DNA of 64,000 nucleotides, taken from NCBI RefSeq assembly GCF_003965815.1, contig NZ_RXOE01000001.1, forward strand, positions 248,001-312,000, given 5' to 3'. Every line of letters starts with the position of its first letter. Positions within the stretch are counted from its first letter, which is position 1. The notes under the pieces are model-generated. The model was given only the letters and a program-made list of their open reading frames with translations, did not search any database and was not told where the DNA came from. Source of the DNA: Variovorax gossypii (lineage in GTDB: Bacteria > Pseudomonadota > Gammaproteobacteria > Burkholderiales > Burkholderiaceae_C). This document shows, in pieces, positions 16,377 through 25,244 of the stretch. Position numbers and translations under genes: made by a program.

Positions 16377-17339
16377 ATGACCGAGCCGACGCTTCATTAC
16401 GTGGCGTGCGATGACGCCCAGGGCGGCCACCGCATGGCCTATTGGCAATGGGGCGACGCGCGCAGCGCACACGTCGTTGTCTGCGTGCACGGTCTCACCC
16501 GGCAGGGCCGCGATTTCGACCTGCTGGCGCAGGCCATCGTGGCGCGCGCCGGCGGCGACGTGCGCGTGGTCTGCCCCGATGTGGCGGGCCGAGGGCGCAG
16601 CGACTGGTTGCGCGACCCTTCCCTATATCAGGTGCCGGTGTACGCGGCCGACATGGTTGCGCTGATTGCGCAGCTGCATCGCGAGCAGCCCATCGACACG
16701 CTCGACTACCTCGGCACAAGCATGGGCGGGCTGATCGGCTTCGTGCTCGCCGGGCACAAGGAGCTGCCGCTGGCCCGTTCCATCCGTCGCTTCGTGGCGA
16801 ACGACGTCGGCCCGACGATCGAGCCGGTCGCGTTGCAGCGCATCGGCGCCTATGTCGGCAAGAACGGCAGCTTCGAGAGCGAGCAGGCGGCGGCCGATGC
16901 CATGTGGGCGCTGTCGACCACCTTCGGTCCCCACACGCCGGCCCAGTGGCTGGAGTTGTCGCGGCACATGGTGGTGCCCGCCTCGCAGCGCACGGCCGAC
17001 GGCTCGGCGAAGGTCGAGGCGAGCGGTGGCGAAGACGGGCGCTGGCTGCTTCACTACGACCCGGCCATCGGCGTTGCGCTTCGCGCCATCACGCCCGAGG
17101 CCGCGGCGCAGGGCGGTGCGATCATGTGGAGCCTGTACGACGCCATCACGGCGCGCACGCTGCTCACGCGCGGCGCCGAGTCGGATCTGCTGTCGCGCGA
17201 AACGGCCCTGGCCATGACGCAGCGCGGCCCGCATGCAACCCTGGTCGAGTTCGAGGGCGTGGGCCATGCGCCGACCTTCGTCGACCCCGCACAGATCGCC
17301 GCCGTCACCAACTTCCTTTTCGACCCATCGAGCGATTGA
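16377..17339 (+). CDS. Alpha/beta hydrolase
   Basis: Alpha/beta-hydrolase fold enzyme of 320 residues with no signal peptide. CVHGLTRQGRDFD is the oxyanion HG motif; LGTSMGGLIG holds the nucleophile serine in G-x-S-x-G; GVGHAP near the end carries the catalytic histidine. The ARTLLTRGAESDLLS segment probably supplies the acid. Substrate is unknown; similar proteins are annotated as esterases or haloalkane-dehalogenase-like. It diverges from the 3-hydroxybutyrate dehydrogenase gene (68 bases between starts), so a role in PHB or oligomer hydrolysis is possible but unproven. relA follows within 12 bases. Confidence 0.87.
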   Translation: MTEPTLHYVACDDAQGGHRMAYWQWGDARSAHVVVCVHGLTRQGRDFDLLAQAIVARAGGDVRVVCPDVAGRGRSDWLRDPSLYQVPVYAADMVALIAQLHREQPIDTLDYLGTSMGGLIGFVLAGHKELPLARSIRRFVANDVGPTIEPVALQRIGAYVGKNGSFESEQAAADAMWALSTTFGPHTPAQWLELSRHMVVPASQRTADGSAKVEASGGEDGRWLLHYDPAIGVALRAITPEAAAQGGAIMWSLYDAITARTLLTRGAESDLLSRETALAMTQRGPHATLVEFEGVGHAPTFVDPAQIAAVTNFLFDPSSD

Positions 17340-17350
17340 GCGAGCGAAGC

Positions 17351-19591
17351 GTGAAGCGCGATTCTTCGAGTCTCCAGACGGCATCCGCGTCCGACGCGGT
17401 CATGGTCGACTATCCGCTGTCCGCGGCCACTGCCGAGCGCACGCCGGTGATGGAGAACATGCTGGCGCGCGCTCGCGCCTTCGCCGAGCCCCTGATCGCC
17501 GACGAGAAGCTCGACACCGGCGAGAACACGCTCGCGCATGCCGACGCGGTGGCTGGCATCGTCGCGAAGATGGGCGGCTCCGAGGCCATGCAGGCCGCGA
17601 GCTACCTGGTCTATTCGTGCCAGCACCTGAATCGCCCGCAGGAAGTGATCGCCAAGGTGTTCGGCGACAACTTCGCGGCGCTGGCGGTAGAGACGACCAA
17701 GCTGGTTCGAGTGCAGGAACAGGCGCGGTCGGCCTCGCAGGGGCATCACGGAGAAGGTGCCGGCGCGCAGACCGAGAACGTGCGCAAGATGCTGCTCGCG
17801 TTTTCGCGCGACCTGCGCGTGGTGATGTTGCGGCTGGCTTCGCGCCTGCAGACGCTGAGGCATGCGGCAGCGAGCAAGCGGCCGGCGCCCGAGGGCGTGG
17901 CGCGCGAGTCGCTGCAGGTGTTCGCGCCGCTGGCCAACCGCCTGGGCATCTGGCAGGTGAAGTGGGAGATCGAGGATCTCTCGTTCCGCTTCCTCGAGCC
18001 CGAGACCTACAAGCTGATCGCGCGCCTGCTCGACGAGAAGCGCATCGAGCGCGAAGGGCATGTCGAGCAGCTGCGCTCGCAGCTCGAGCGTGAGCTGCAG
18101 GCCGAAGGCGTCAAGGCCGTGGTGCAGGGGCGGCCGAAGAACATCTACAGCATCGTGAAGAAGATGCGCGGCAAGTCGCTCGACTTCGCTCAGGTCTTCG
18201 ACATCCTCGCGCTGCGCGTGGTGGTGCCCGACGTCAAGGATTGCTACGCGGCGCTGGCTTGGGTGCATTCGCACTTCCAGCCCATCGACGAGGAGTTCGA
18301 CGACTACATCGCGCGGCCCAAGCCCAATGGCTACCAGTCGCTGCACACGGTGGTGCGCGAGCTGGTGGACGGCAAGGCGGGCAAGCCCATCGAGATCCAG
18401 ATCCGCACTGAAGAAATGCATGACCACGCCGAGCATGGCGTGGCCGCTCACTGGGCCTACAAGGAAGCAGGTCACAAGGGCTACGCGGGCGTGTGGGCCA
18501 GCGGCGAGTACGACGCGAAGATCGCCGTGCTGCGGCAGTTGCTGGCGTGGGAGCGTGATCTCTCTGGTGGCCTGCAGGGGCAGGGCCTGTTCGACGACCG
18601 CATCTATGTACTGACGCCCGATGCCGCCATCGTCGAGCTGCCGCAGGGCGCGACGCCCGTGGACTTCGCCTACACGGTGCACACCACACTAGGCCATCGC
18701 TGCCGCGGAGCGCGTGTCGATGGCGCGATGGTGCCGCTGAACACGCCGCTGTCGAACGGACAGACGGTGGAGATCATTGCGGCCAAGGAGGGCGGGCCTT
18801 CGCGCGACTGGCTCAATGCGGAGCTTGGTTATCTGGCCAGCCATCGTGCGCGCGCGAAGGTGCGAGCATGGTTCAACGCGCAGATCACGCACGAGACAGT
18901 GGCGCGCGGACGCGAGGCGGTCGAGAAGCTGCTGCAGCGCGAGGGCAAGACTGCGGTGCGGCTCGAGGACCTGGCTTCGCAGCTGGGCTTCAAATCGGCG
19001 GACCACCTGTTCGAAGTGGTGGGCAAGGACGAGTTCTCCCTGCGCAACATCGAAGCCTTGCTGCGGCCGCCGGAGCCCGCACCCGGGCCTGACGATGGCG
19101 TGCTCATCAAGAAGGCGCGCGGCAGCGAGAAATCGGGCAAGGGCGGTGTGCTCGTGGTGGGCGTGTCTTCGTTGATGACGCAGCTCGCCAAGTGCTGCAA
19201 GCCGGCACCGCCTGACGCCATTCGTGGCTTCGTCACGCGGGGCCACGGTGTGAGCGTGCATCGCAGCGACTGCAGCAACTTCCGCATGATGGCCGCGAAA
19301 GATGGCGAGCGCGTCATCGATGTGGAGTGGGGTGCCGCGAAGAAGGGCGCCGATGCGCCTGTGTATGCGGTAGACGTTGCTGTCGAGGCAGCGGATCGTC
19401 AGGGCCTGCTGCGCGATATCTCCGATGTGTTCGCGCGCGAGAAGATGAATGTGATCGGCGTGCAGACGCAGTCGATCAAGGGCACTGCGTGGATGACGTT
19501 CACTGTCGAAATCGCCGATGCCGCGCGTCTCACGCAGGTCCTCGGACTGGTCACTGCAGTTATTGGTGTGCGATCTGCACGTCGTCGCTGA
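17351..19591 (+). CDS. relA: GTP pyrophosphokinase, RelA type ((p)ppGpp synthetase)
   Basis: Long RSH protein making (p)ppGpp in the stringent response; 746 residues from GTG 17351. TTG 17336 and ATG 17402 are alternatives. The N-terminal hydrolase domain is degenerate: where SpoT has the HD metal motif this reads YLVYSCQHLN. The synthetase has Glu315-Phe-Asp-Asp318 (EXDD, RelA type, versus RXKD in bifunctional enzymes) and PKPNGYQSLHTVV. Then come TGS (near 420-480), a zinc-finger/CC region (AKCCKPAPPDAI, VHRSDCSNF) and a C-terminal ACT domain. I therefore call it a monofunctional, ribosome-dependent RelA rather than bifunctional SpoT. Confidence 0.93.
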   Translation: MKRDSSSLQTASASDAVMVDYPLSAATAERTPVMENMLARARAFAEPLIADEKLDTGENTLAHADAVAGIVAKMGGSEAMQAASYLVYSCQHLNRPQEVIAKVFGDNFAALAVETTKLVRVQEQARSASQGHHGEGAGAQTENVRKMLLAFSRDLRVVMLRLASRLQTLRHAAASKRPAPEGVARESLQVFAPLANRLGIWQVKWEIEDLSFRFLEPETYKLIARLLDEKRIEREGHVEQLRSQLERELQAEGVKAVVQGRPKNIYSIVKKMRGKSLDFAQVFDILALRVVVPDVKDCYAALAWVHSHFQPIDEEFDDYIARPKPNGYQSLHTVVRELVDGKAGKPIEIQIRTEEMHDHAEHGVAAHWAYKEAGHKGYAGVWASGEYDAKIAVLRQLLAWERDLSGGLQGQGLFDDRIYVLTPDAAIVELPQGATPVDFAYTVHTTLGHRCRGARVDGAMVPLNTPLSNGQTVEIIAAKEGGPSRDWLNAELGYLASHRARAKVRAWFNAQITHETVARGREAVEKLLQREGKTAVRLEDLASQLGFKSADHLFEVVGKDEFSLRNIEALLRPPEPAPGPDDGVLIKKARGSEKSGKGGVLVVGVSSLMTQLAKCCKPAPPDAIRGFVTRGHGVSVHRSDCSNFRMMAAKDGERVIDVEWGAAKKGADAPVYAVDVAVEAADRQGLLRDISDVFAREKMNVIGVQTQSIKGTAWMTFTVEIADAARLTQVLGLVTAVIGVRSARRR

Positions 19592-19616
19592 AAAACGCGA
19601 TTTCTCCTGCTACAAT
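19588..19616 (+). promoter_or_regulatory. Promoter of tRNA-Val
   Basis: CTGAAA (19588-19593, overlapping the relA stop) and TACAAT (19611-19616) are separated by 17 bases, a good sigma70-type pair. Transcription would start about 15-17 bases before the tRNA, as expected for a short 5' leader removed by RNase P. Confidence 0.55.
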
Positions 19617-19639
19617 AACTGCTTCTCGGACACATCCTT

Positions 19640-19716
19640 AGGCGCGTAGCTCAGCTGGTTAGAGCACCACCTTGACATGGTGGGGGTCGTTGGTTCGAGT
19701 CCAATCGCGCCTACCA
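19640..19716 (+). tRNA. tRNA-Val (anticodon GAC)
   Basis: 77 bases including an encoded CCA. The acceptor stem AGGCGCG/CGCGCCT pairs perfectly; the D arm is GCTC/GAGC; the anticodon stem CCACC/GGTGG encloses TTGACAT, giving anticodon GAC for valine codons GUC and GUU. The T arm GTTGG/CCAAT closes loop TTCGAGT. Discriminator A73 is as expected for tRNA-Val. Confidence 0.97.
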
Positions 19717-19763
19717 ATTTCTGTTTCAGCCCCGGCCAACCACCGGTTCAGTCGAACAGAGCA

Positions 19764-19784
19764 TGCACCGGGTTCCCCGGTGCA
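19764..19784. other. Perfect 9-bp hairpin downstream of tRNA-Val
   Basis: TGCACCGGG (19764-19772) and CCCGGTGCA (19776-19784) form a perfect stem around a TTC loop, 47 bases after the tRNA. No T-run follows, so it is not a standard intrinsic terminator; it may stabilise the tRNA precursor 3' end or regulate the following small gene. The rest of the 155-base gap is comparatively AT-rich and shows nothing else I can name. Confidence 0.45.
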
Positions 19785-19871
19785 CATATCGTCCCTTGTG
19801 GTGATGCAGACAAAGACCCTTGGCATGTTCTTGTGCTACCTTGGTCACTCTGCAACTACATTCCATTTTTC

Positions 19872-20255
19872 TTGATAAGCGATCCGATAAATACGCGATC
19901 AACCTTCGTTGATCGGGCTCATGCCGACAAGCGGCTGACAGCATTGCTCAAGCAGGCTCCCATCGAGTTTGCGCGTGCTGTGTACGGCATCAATGACTAC
20001 GAAAGCGGTCGCACCGACACCATGGCAGCGCGTGAAGTGGCGCGCGCCCAACGCCAGGGCATGCCCCTGACCGAGGAGCGTGCCGAACAGCGCGCCCGTG
20101 CCTATCTGCCGACGGTCGGGCAAGAGCATTGCCCGCGATGCTGGGTCGTCTACGGGCAGAAAACCCCGCTGCGGTTTCGCGAGGCAGACGAAGAGCGACC
20201 CGAGGTTGCTGGTTGTCATGCATGCGGCGCGGAGTACGCGACGTCGGCGGATTGA
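19872..20255 (+). CDS. Small hypothetical protein with zinc-ribbon-like C-terminus
   Basis: Not recognised. The reading frame is supported by composition and by two cysteine pairs near the C-terminus, HCPRCW and GCHACG, about 35 residues apart, which look like a treble-clef or zinc-ribbon metal site. Upstream is a helical region (FARAVYGINDYESG, AAREVARAQRQGMPLTEERAEQRARAY). No ATG lies near the natural N-terminus: TTG 19872 gives 127 residues, while GTG 19980 or ATG 20022 would remove conserved-looking sequence. No Shine-Dalgarno is visible at 19872. DNA around the start is more AT-rich than its neighbours. Confidence 0.5.
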   Translation: MISDPINTRSTFVDRAHADKRLTALLKQAPIEFARAVYGINDYESGRTDTMAAREVARAQRQGMPLTEERAEQRARAYLPTVGQEHCPRCWVVYGQKTPLRFREADEERPEVAGCHACGAEYATSAD

Positions 20256-20356
20256 AGAAAGTGCCGCAGCCGGTCAGGGTAAACCTTGTCGCGACGCAGC
20301 AAAACCGCTCCCTAGAATCATCCGATGACATGGGCGTCCATGTGAAGGAGTCCGCA

Positions 20357-20890
20357 GTGCAGAGCAAGAAGTCCGGGGCGAAACCGGTGCAGCGTGTGAT
20401 CAAGAAGTACCCGAACAGAAGGCTCTACGACACCGAGACATCCACGTACATCACGCTGACCGAGGTGAAGCAGCTGGTCATCCAGAATGCCCAGTTCGTG
20501 GTGCGTGATGCCAAGACCGGCGACGACCTCACGCGCAGCATCCTGCTGCAGATCATTCTTGAGGAAGAGGCGGGCGGCGCGCCGATGTTCACCGAGCAGG
20601 TGCTGGCCAACATCATTCGTTTCTACGGTCAGGCGATGCAGGGTTACATGGGCCCGTATCTCGAGAAGAACATCCAGGCCATGACCGAGGTGCAGGCGCA
20701 GCTTGCCGAAAAGGCCGAAGGCCTGACGCCCGAGATGTGGGCTCGCTTCATGACCATGCAGTCGCCGATGCTGCAGGGGCTGATGGGCAGCTATGTCGAG
20801 CAATCGAAGAATGTCTTTCTGCAGATGCAGGAGCAGATGCAGAAGAATACCGAACAGGTGCTGGGGGCCTTTGGCATCAAGCGCTCCTGA
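20357..20890 (+). CDS. phaR: Polyhydroxyalkanoate synthesis repressor PhaR
   Basis: DNA- and PHB-binding repressor of phasin and PHA genes. The N-terminal domain has the diagnostic VIKKYPNRRLYDTETSTYIT; the PHB-accumulation domain follows (GDDLTRSILLQIILEEE, MFTEQVLANIIRFYG), and the C-terminus is Gln/Met-rich and helical. The start is GTG 20357, six bases after a strong AAGGAG; the ATG at 20330 upstream has no such site. This gives 177 residues. PhaR senses free polymer and releases its targets, connecting this locus with the 3-hydroxybutyrate dehydrogenase. Confidence 0.94.
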   Translation: MQSKKSGAKPVQRVIKKYPNRRLYDTETSTYITLTEVKQLVIQNAQFVVRDAKTGDDLTRSILLQIILEEEAGGAPMFTEQVLANIIRFYGQAMQGYMGPYLEKNIQAMTEVQAQLAEKAEGLTPEMWARFMTMQSPMLQGLMGSYVEQSKNVFLQMQEQMQKNTEQVLGAFGIKRS

Positions 20891-20968
20891 TCGACGTGCA
20901 GGCGACCGGAAGCGCAGACTGACCGGTCGATGCCCCGCCGTCACCGATAGCTGGGACAATAGAGGCAT

Positions 20969-22375
20969 ATGAGCGAAGTTGCCTCCCCCGAACGTACGGC
21001 CACGCCGACCGCCCCCAAGGTCGGATTCGTGAGCCTGGGCTGCCCCAAGGCCCTTACCGATTCCGAATTGATCCTGACCCAGTTGAGTGCTGAGGGCTAT
21101 CAAACCGCCAAGACTTTCGAAGGCGCCGACTTGGTGATCGTCAACACCTGCGGCTTCATCGACGATGCCGTGAAGGAAAGCCTCGACACCATCGGCGAAG
21201 CGCTCGCCGAGAACGGCCGCGTGATCGTCACCGGCTGCCTGGGTGCCAAGACCGGCGACCAGGGCGGCAATCTGGTGCGCCAGATGCATCCGAGCGTGCT
21301 TGCCGTCACCGGTCCGCACGCCACGCAGGAGGTGATGGATGCGGTGCATGCCAACCTGCCGAAGCCGCACGACCCATTCATCGACCTGGTGCCGAACACC
21401 TTCGGTGTCGCGGGGCTCAAGCTGACGCCACGGCACTACGCGTACCTGAAGATCAGCGAGGGCTGCAACCATCGCTGCACCTTCTGCATCATTCCCTCGA
21501 TGCGCGGCGACCTCGTGTCGCGGCCCGTGGGCGATGTGCTGAGCGAGGCCAAGGCCTTGTTCGAAGGCGGCGTGAAGGAGCTGTTGGTGATCAGCCAGGA
21601 CACCTCGGCCTATGGCGTCGACGTGAAGTACCGCACCGGGTTCTGGGATGGCAAGCCGGTCAAGACCCGCATGCTCGAACTGGTGCGCACGCTGGGTGAA
21701 ATCGCCGAGCCGTACGGTGCCTGGGTTCGCCTGCACTATGTGTACCCGTACCCGAGCGTCGACGAGATCATTCCGCTGATGGCGAGCGGACAGGTGCTGC
21801 CGTACCTCGACGTGCCCTTGCAGCACAGTCATCCCGATGTGCTGAAGCGCATGAAGCGCCCGGCTAGCGGCGAGAAGAACCTGGAGCGGCTGGCGCGTTG
21901 GCGCGAGGTGTGCCCGGAGCTCGTGATCCGCAGCACCTTCATCGCGGGCTTCCCCGGCGAGACGGAGCAGGAGTTCGAGCATCTGCTCGACTTCATCCGC
22001 GAGGCTGAGATCGATCGTGCCGGTTGCTTTGCGTACAGCCCGGTCGAAGGCGCCACGGCGAACGACATTCCGGGCATGCTGCCCGAGGCCGAGCGCGAGG
22101 CGCGCCGTGCGCGTTTCATGGAGGTGGCCGAGGCCGTGTCGATCGCCAAGCTGCAAAGGCGCATCGGCTCGACGATGCAGGTGCTGGTCGACTCGGCGCC
22201 TGGCATGGGCCGCAAGGGCGGGGTGGGGCGCACGTATGCCGATGCACCGGAAATCGACGGAACGGTCCGGTTGCTGCCGCCCGAGAAGATCAGCAAGACG
22301 CTGAAGGTGGGTGAGTTCACCCGCGCGCGCATCGTGGGTGCCGAGGGCCACGACCTGATCGCACTGCCCATTTGA
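20969..22375 (+). CDS. rimO: Ribosomal protein S12 methylthiotransferase RimO
   Basis: Radical-SAM enzyme that methylthiolates Asp88 of ribosomal protein S12; 468 residues. The N-terminal UPF0004 domain supplies the second cluster ([31 protein letters not shown]). The radical-SAM CxxxCxxC is Cys166, Cys170, Cys173 in GCNHRCTFC, followed by the RimO-typical [12 protein letters not shown] (MiaB has a different continuation). A TRAM domain ends the protein. The ATG at 20969 starts a slightly long N-terminal tail ([15 protein letters not shown]). The neighbouring minus-strand tRNA-Leu unit faces its end. Confidence 0.96.
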   Translation: MSEVASPERTATPTAPKVGFVSLGCPKALTDSELILTQLSAEGYQTAKTFEGADLVIVNTCGFIDDAVKESLDTIGEALAENGRVIVTGCLGAKTGDQGGNLVRQMHPSVLAVTGPHATQEVMDAVHANLPKPHDPFIDLVPNTFGVAGLKLTPRHYAYLKISEGCNHRCTFCIIPSMRGDLVSRPVGDVLSEAKALFEGGVKELLVISQDTSAYGVDVKYRTGFWDGKPVKTRMLELVRTLGEIAEPYGAWVRLHYVYPYPSVDEIIPLMASGQVLPYLDVPLQHSHPDVLKRMKRPASGEKNLERLARWREVCPELVIRSTFIAGFPGETEQEFEHLLDFIREAEIDRAGCFAYSPVEGATANDIPGMLPEAEREARRARFMEVAEAVSIAKLQRRIGSTMQVLVDSAPGMGRKGGVGRTYADAPEIDGTVRLLPPEKISKTLKVGEFTRARIVGAEGHDLIALPI

Positions 22376-22394
22376 TGCAGATCCGGATGAGCAA

Positions 22395-22422
22395 GAAAAA
22401 AGCCACCGGAGACCGGTGGCTT
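22395..22422 (-). terminator. Intrinsic terminator of the downstream tRNA-Leu copy
   Basis: On the minus strand a perfect 10-bp stem AAGCCACCGG/CCGGTGGCTT with a TCT loop ends in a T-run (TTTTTC at 22400-22395), 34 bases after the tRNA 3' end. On the plus strand the hairpin is followed by TTCTTT, so it may also stop transcription from rimO. Confidence 0.85.
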
Positions 22423-22456
22423 CTTTCGGATGACCTGGCGGGGGTCAATTCGGATC

Positions 22457-22541
<85 letters not shown>

Positions 22542-22568
22542 AGTTTCTGCTTTTCAGCAAAGACTGCG

Positions 22569-22574
22569 AGTATA
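22569..22574 (-). promoter_or_regulatory. -10 element upstream of tRNA-Leu copy 1
   Basis: TATACT on the minus strand, 28 bases before the tRNA 5' end, within an AT-rich stretch that contrasts with its surroundings. The -35 is not obvious. The spacing suits a tRNA promoter with a leader of about 20 bases. Confidence 0.5.
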
Positions 22575-22688
22575 CACAATTTGTCGCGATGGCCTGAAAA
22601 AAACGGGCCGCGCAGAAAAAATTTGGCACTGGTCCGGCTCTTGCCTGTCCGGTTGCGCCGGCCGTTCGATGCGGATTCGATCGGCAAT

Positions 22689-22716
22689 GAAAAAAGCCAC
22701 CGGAGACCGGTGGCTT
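22689..22716 (-). terminator. Intrinsic terminator of the upstream tRNA-Leu copy
   Basis: Same 10-bp AAGCCACCGG/CCGGTGGCTT stem and TCT loop as at 22395-22422, here followed on the minus strand by TTTTTTC. Each tRNA copy thus ends its own transcript, so copy 1 needs the separate promoter seen at 22569-22574. Confidence 0.85.
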
Positions 22717-22750
22717 GAATCGATTGACCCGGTAAAGGTCTGTTTAAACT

Positions 22751-22835
<85 letters not shown>

Positions 22836-22889
22836 CCACGTAGTTGCAGAAGCAACTGCGTTTTGAATTTCAGGAAAGAAGGAGATCAT

Positions 22890-25187
22890 ATCAAAAATAA
22901 CGTTACTTCCAGCGGCCTGCTGGATGAAATCGAAGGAACTGTTCAAGGACATCGCGACGGGCACGGCTTCGTGCAGCGCGACGACGGCGAGGCAGACATC
23001 TACCTGCCTCCGAACGAGATGCGCGCGGTGCTGCACAAGGACCGCGTCAAGGCGCGCATCGTGCGCCAGGACCGCCGTGGCCGCCCCGAGGGGCGCGTGG
23101 TGGAAATCGTCGAGCGCCCCGAGCAGCCCATCATCGGCCGCCTGTTGCACGAAGGCGGCATCTGGCTCGTGGCGCCGGAAGACAAGCGCTACGGCCAGGA
23201 CGTCCTGATTCCCAAGGGGGCGACCGGCCCCGCGAAGGTGGGGCAGGTCGTGGTCGTGCAGCTCACCGAGCCGCCGGCGCTGTTCGGTCAGCCCGTGGGC
23301 CGTGTGAAAGAGGTGCTGGGCGAGATCGACGACCCCGGCATGGAGATCGAGATCGCCGTGCGCAAGTACGGCGTGCCGCACGAGTTTTCCGCGGAATGCC
23401 TGGCGGCTGCCAAGGCGTTGCCCGAGAAGGTCCGCCCCGCCGACAAGAAGGGCCGCGTCGACCTCACCGACATTCCTCTCGTCACCATCGACGGCGAGGA
23501 TGCCCGCGACTTCGACGACGCCGTCTATTGCGAGCCCGCGAAGGTAGGCCGCGGCAAGGGCTGGCGCCTGCTGGTGGCCATTGCCGACGTCAGTGCCTAT
23601 GTGCAGACCGGCTCGCCCATCGACATCGATGCCTACGACCGCGCCACCAGCGTCTACTTCCCGCGCCGCGTCATTCCGATGCTGCCCGAGAAGCTGTCGA
23701 ACGGACTGTGCTCGCTCAACCCCGAGGTCGAGCGCCTGTGCATGGTGTGCGACATGCTGGTCGCGGCCGACGGCGAGATCTACGCCTACCAGTTCTATCC
23801 GGCCGTGATGTTCAGTCACGCGCGCTTCACGTACACCGAGGTGGCTGCCATCCTCGGCAACACGCGCGGCCCAGAGGCTGCGAAGCGCAAGGAGCGCGTC
23901 AAGGACCTGCTGAACCTCGCCGACGTCTACAAGGCGCTGCTCAAGCAGCGCGGCAAGCGCGGCGCTGTCGATTTCGAAACCACCGAGACCCAGATCATCT
24001 GCGACGAAGCCGGCCGCATCGAGAAGATCGTGCCTCGCACTCGCAACGAGGCGCATCGCCTGATCGAAGAGGCGATGCTCGCGGCCAACGTCTGCAGCGC
24101 CGACTTCATCGCTGAAGGCAAGCATCCAGGCCTGTACCGCGTGCACGAAGGTCCGACGCCCGAGAAGAAGGAAATCCTGCGCGGCTACCTGAAGGCCATG
24201 GGCGTGGGCTTGAGCATCACCGACGACCCGCGTCCGGGCGAGTTCCAGGCGATCGCAGAGGCCACCAAGGAGCGCCCCGACGCGCAGCAGATCCACACCA
24301 TGCTGTTGCGCTCGATGCAGCAGGCGATCTATACGCCGATCAACAGCGGCCACTTCGGCCTGGCCTACGAGGCCTACACGCACTTCACCAGCCCGATCCG
24401 GCGCTATCCCGACCTGCTGGTGCATCGCGTGATCAAGGCGATCCTCGGCAAGACGCGCTACCAGCTGCCGATGCTGCCCACCCCCGGCGAGGCGCATGCG
24501 AAGCTGGCCAAGCGCTTGGCGTCGCGCGTGAAGGCGCCCACTGCAAAGCCGCAGAAGGCCACCGTCGCGCCCAGCAAGGAAGTGATGGCATGGGAGGCTG
24601 CTGGTCTGCATTGCAGCGCCAACGAGCGCCGTGCCGATGAGGCCAGCCGCGACGTCGAAGCCTGGCTCAAGTGCAAGTACATGCGCGAGCATCTCGGCGA
24701 GGAGTACGGCGGCGTGGTCACCGCGGCCACCACCTTCGGCATCTTCGTCACGCTCGATGCGATGTACGTCGAGGGCCTGGTGCACATCACCGAGCTCGGC
24801 GGCGAGTACTTCAAGTTCGACGAGATGCGCCAGGAGCTGCGCGGCGAGCGCACCGGCATCCGCTACGCCATCGGCACGCGGGTGCGCGTGCAGGTGAGCC
24901 GCGTCGACCTGGACGGCCGCAAGATCGACTTCCGTCTCGTGCGCGAAGGTGAAGAGCTCGCGGCCCGCGCCATGAAGGACAAGGGTGCGGCATCATCGGG
25001 AGTGCCGGTGAAGGCCTCGGCGAAGCGCAGTACGCGCCACAAGGCGGAAGCCGGCAAGGCCGAGCCGCGCGGCGAGCGACCCACCTCCACCACGGCCGGG
25101 GCGCAGTCGGCGATGCAGGCCTTCAAGTCTGCGGTGAAGAAGGCCGCCAGCAAGATGAAGGGCAAGGGGCGCAAGCCGCGCCGCTGA
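22890..25187 (+). CDS. rnr: Ribonuclease R, probably initiated at a non-standard ATC codon
   Basis: 3'-5' exoribonuclease degrading structured RNA. It starts directly at the first cold-shock domain (EGTVQGHRDGHGFV) and lacks the N-terminal helix-turn-helix of E. coli RNase R. Then come a second CSD, the RNB domain with DGEDARDFDDAVY metal ligands, an S1 domain (EYGGVVTAATTFGIFVTLD) and a Lys/Arg-rich tail. No ATG precedes the CSD. A strong AAGGAG (22879-22884) sits five bases before ATC 22890, in frame with KNNVTSSGLLDEI, giving 765 residues. The only in-frame standard start upstream is TTG 22863, which lies before that Shine-Dalgarno. The function is certain; the start is not. Confidence 0.9.
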   Translation: MKNNVTSSGLLDEIEGTVQGHRDGHGFVQRDDGEADIYLPPNEMRAVLHKDRVKARIVRQDRRGRPEGRVVEIVERPEQPIIGRLLHEGGIWLVAPEDKRYGQDVLIPKGATGPAKVGQVVVVQLTEPPALFGQPVGRVKEVLGEIDDPGMEIEIAVRKYGVPHEFSAECLAAAKALPEKVRPADKKGRVDLTDIPLVTIDGEDARDFDDAVYCEPAKVGRGKGWRLLVAIADVSAYVQTGSPIDIDAYDRATSVYFPRRVIPMLPEKLSNGLCSLNPEVERLCMVCDMLVAADGEIYAYQFYPAVMFSHARFTYTEVAAILGNTRGPEAAKRKERVKDLLNLADVYKALLKQRGKRGAVDFETTETQIICDEAGRIEKIVPRTRNEAHRLIEEAMLAANVCSADFIAEGKHPGLYRVHEGPTPEKKEILRGYLKAMGVGLSITDDPRPGEFQAIAEATKERPDAQQIHTMLLRSMQQAIYTPINSGHFGLAYEAYTHFTSPIRRYPDLLVHRVIKAILGKTRYQLPMLPTPGEAHAKLAKRLASRVKAPTAKPQKATVAPSKEVMAWEAAGLHCSANERRADEASRDVEAWLKCKYMREHLGEEYGGVVTAATTFGIFVTLDAMYVEGLVHITELGGEYFKFDEMRQELRGERTGIRYAIGTRVRVQVSRVDLDGRKIDFRLVREGEELAARAMKDKGAASSGVPVKASAKRSTRHKAEAGKAEPRGERPTSTTAGAQSAMQAFKSAVKKAASKMKGKGRKPRR

Positions 25188-25244
25188 CCGGGCCTCACAC
25201 CATCGAACGAACCATCGACAACCGAAAAGAAAGAGACAGACAGC

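Noticed and set aside
16442..17335. Upstream extension of the relA frame through the alpha/beta hydrolase gene
   Set aside because: The hydrolase in another frame has its full catalytic set; the extension translates to Arg-rich sequence unlike any RSH N-terminus. It is not a fusion.
19640..20255. An integrated element at the 3' end of tRNA-Val
   Set aside because: No direct repeat of the tRNA 3' end, no integrase and no mobility gene are visible between the tRNA and phaR. The region is too short and remains only a curiosity.
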